From contig JAISJY010000074.1 of assembly GCA_031261365.1 (NCBI GenBank), forward strand, positions 1 through 6,516: a stretch of DNA of 6,516 nt, given 5' to 3'. Positions within the stretch are counted from its first letter, which is position 1. The number at the start of each line of letters is the position of its first letter. Origin of the DNA: Caryophanales bacterium (lineage in GTDB: Bacteria > Bacillota_I > Bacilli_A > RFN20 > JAISJY01). The notes under the pieces are model-generated. The model worked only from the letters and a program-made list of their open reading frames with translations. It did not search any database and was not told the DNA's origin. This document shows, one piece after another, positions 5,788 to 6,516 of the stretch. The translations under genes and the position numbers were made by a program.

Positions 5788-6516
5788 ATGGTTAATAATT
5801 TTTTTGCAGATAAAGAAATATTCAAACAAGTTTTTGAAAGAAGATTAATTGAAAAATATAGTAGAGGGGTAAACGATTCACATATTAGTGAAAAGTATGA
5901 TGTTTTAGGCTCAATGGTTAGAGATTGGGCTTCTGTTCACTGGAAAACTAGTAAAGATATCACCAAAGAAAGAAAACAAAAAAGAGTTATTTATTTCTCT
6001 TTAGAGTTCTTAATTGGGCGTTTATTAGTTAATAATTTACAAAATTTAGGTATTTATGAAGTTGTTCAGCAAGGTTTAAAAGACTTAAATATTGATGTTC
6101 ATGAATTAGAAAATAAAGAAAGTGATGCAGGTTTAGGCAATGGAGGTTTAGGAAGGTTAGCGGCTTGTTTTATGGATTCTATTGCTTCTTTAAATTATCC
6201 AGCCTTTGGTAATACTATTAGATATGAGTATGGCTTTTTTAAACAAAGAATTGTGGACGGCAAACAAATAGAAGTTCCTGACCAATGGTTAACTTTAGGT
6301 AATATTTGGGAAATTAGAAAGCCTAAGCATTCAGTTGAAGTTAAGTTTTATGGTCGAGTTGAATCTTTTTGGGACAATGGTAGAGTTCATTTTAATTGGG
6401 TAGAAGCCGAACATGTTAGAGCTGTCCCTTATGATGTTCCAATAGTTGGTTATAGAAATGATATTACTAATACTTTAAGATTATGGTCTGGTGAAGCTAG
6501 TGAAGAAGCCATTCCT
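5788..6516 (+). CDS. glgP: Glycogen phosphorylase, N-terminal part (truncated by window edge)
   Basis: This GT35 enzyme removes glucose units from the ends of glycogen or maltodextrin with phosphate, giving glucose-1-phosphate with pyridoxal phosphate as cofactor. The window holds 243 codons from the ATG, open to the right edge; the family is usually about 750-820 residues, so roughly the first 30% is seen. Diagnostic blocks are YFSLEFLIGRLL (69-80), the glycine-rich DAGLGNGGLGRLAACFMDS (113-131) and IRYEYGFFKQ (144-153). The pyridoxal-phosphate lysine region lies beyond the window. A GAGAGG site (5771-5776) inside the end of glgB precedes the ATG by 11 nt, so expression should follow glgB. 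Pairing a branching enzyme with a phosphorylase indicates a glycogen turnover operon; synthase and ADP-glucose pyrophosphorylase genes may lie further downstream or elsewhere. Whether it prefers glycogen or maltodextrin cannot be told here. Confidence 0.96.
   Translation, partial: MVNNFFADKEIFKQVFERRLIEKYSRGVNDSHISEKYDVLGSMVRDWASVHWKTSKDITKERKQKRVIYFSLEFLIGRLLVNNLQNLGIYEVVQQGLKDLNIDVHELENKESDAGLGNGGLGRLAACFMDSIASLNYPAFGNTIRYEYGFFKQRIVDGKQIEVPDQWLTLGNIWEIRKPKHSVEVKFYGRVESFWDNGRVHFNWVEAEHVRAVPYDVPIVGYRNDITNTLRLWSGEASEEAIP

Overview
The window is very AT-rich (by eye about 30% GC) and carries tightly packed genes with strong AAGGAG-type ribosome binding sites. This suggests a low-GC Gram-positive anaerobe (Bacillota, or a relative near the Mollicutes/Erysipelotrichia). 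About 38 tryptophans are encoded across the six genes, all by TGG, and one gene ends in TGA. The code is therefore the standard bacterial one, not the UGA=Trp code of mycoplasmas. The species cannot be named from the sequence.

Layout. (1) Positions 1-1159, minus strand: the N-terminal 386 residues of a DUF5107 protein, probably carbohydrate-related, cut by the left edge. (2) Positions 1160-1499: a 340-bp divergent intergenic region with a two-unit tandem repeat, a credible forward promoter and weaker reverse-strand signals. (3) Positions 1500-3900, plus strand: a three-gene cluster. It holds a small zinc-ribbon/helical protein of unknown function, a 594-residue flavodiiron protein fused to flavin reductase and rubredoxin domains, and a 43-residue free rubredoxin too short for usual ORF cut-offs. 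(4) Positions 3948-6516, plus strand: glycogen branching enzyme (glgB), then after 4 bp the first 243 codons of glycogen phosphorylase (glgP), cut by the right edge.

How they work together. The central cluster looks like an oxygen (or nitric oxide) detoxification unit. The flavin reductase domain would take electrons from NAD(P)H and pass them through rubredoxin to the FMN/diiron core, which reduces O2 to water or NO to N2O. The free rubredoxin could be an extra electron carrier. The glg genes handle storage polysaccharide: GlgB makes alpha-1,6 branches and GlgP releases glucose-1-phosphate. The DUF5107 gene may also belong to carbohydrate metabolism.

No mobile element, CRISPR array, tRNA or rRNA was seen. 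The least ordinary items are the domain-fused flavodiiron protein with its unusually short rubredoxin loops, and the uncharacterised zinc-ribbon protein translationally coupled to it. I found no evidence of a wholly new system.
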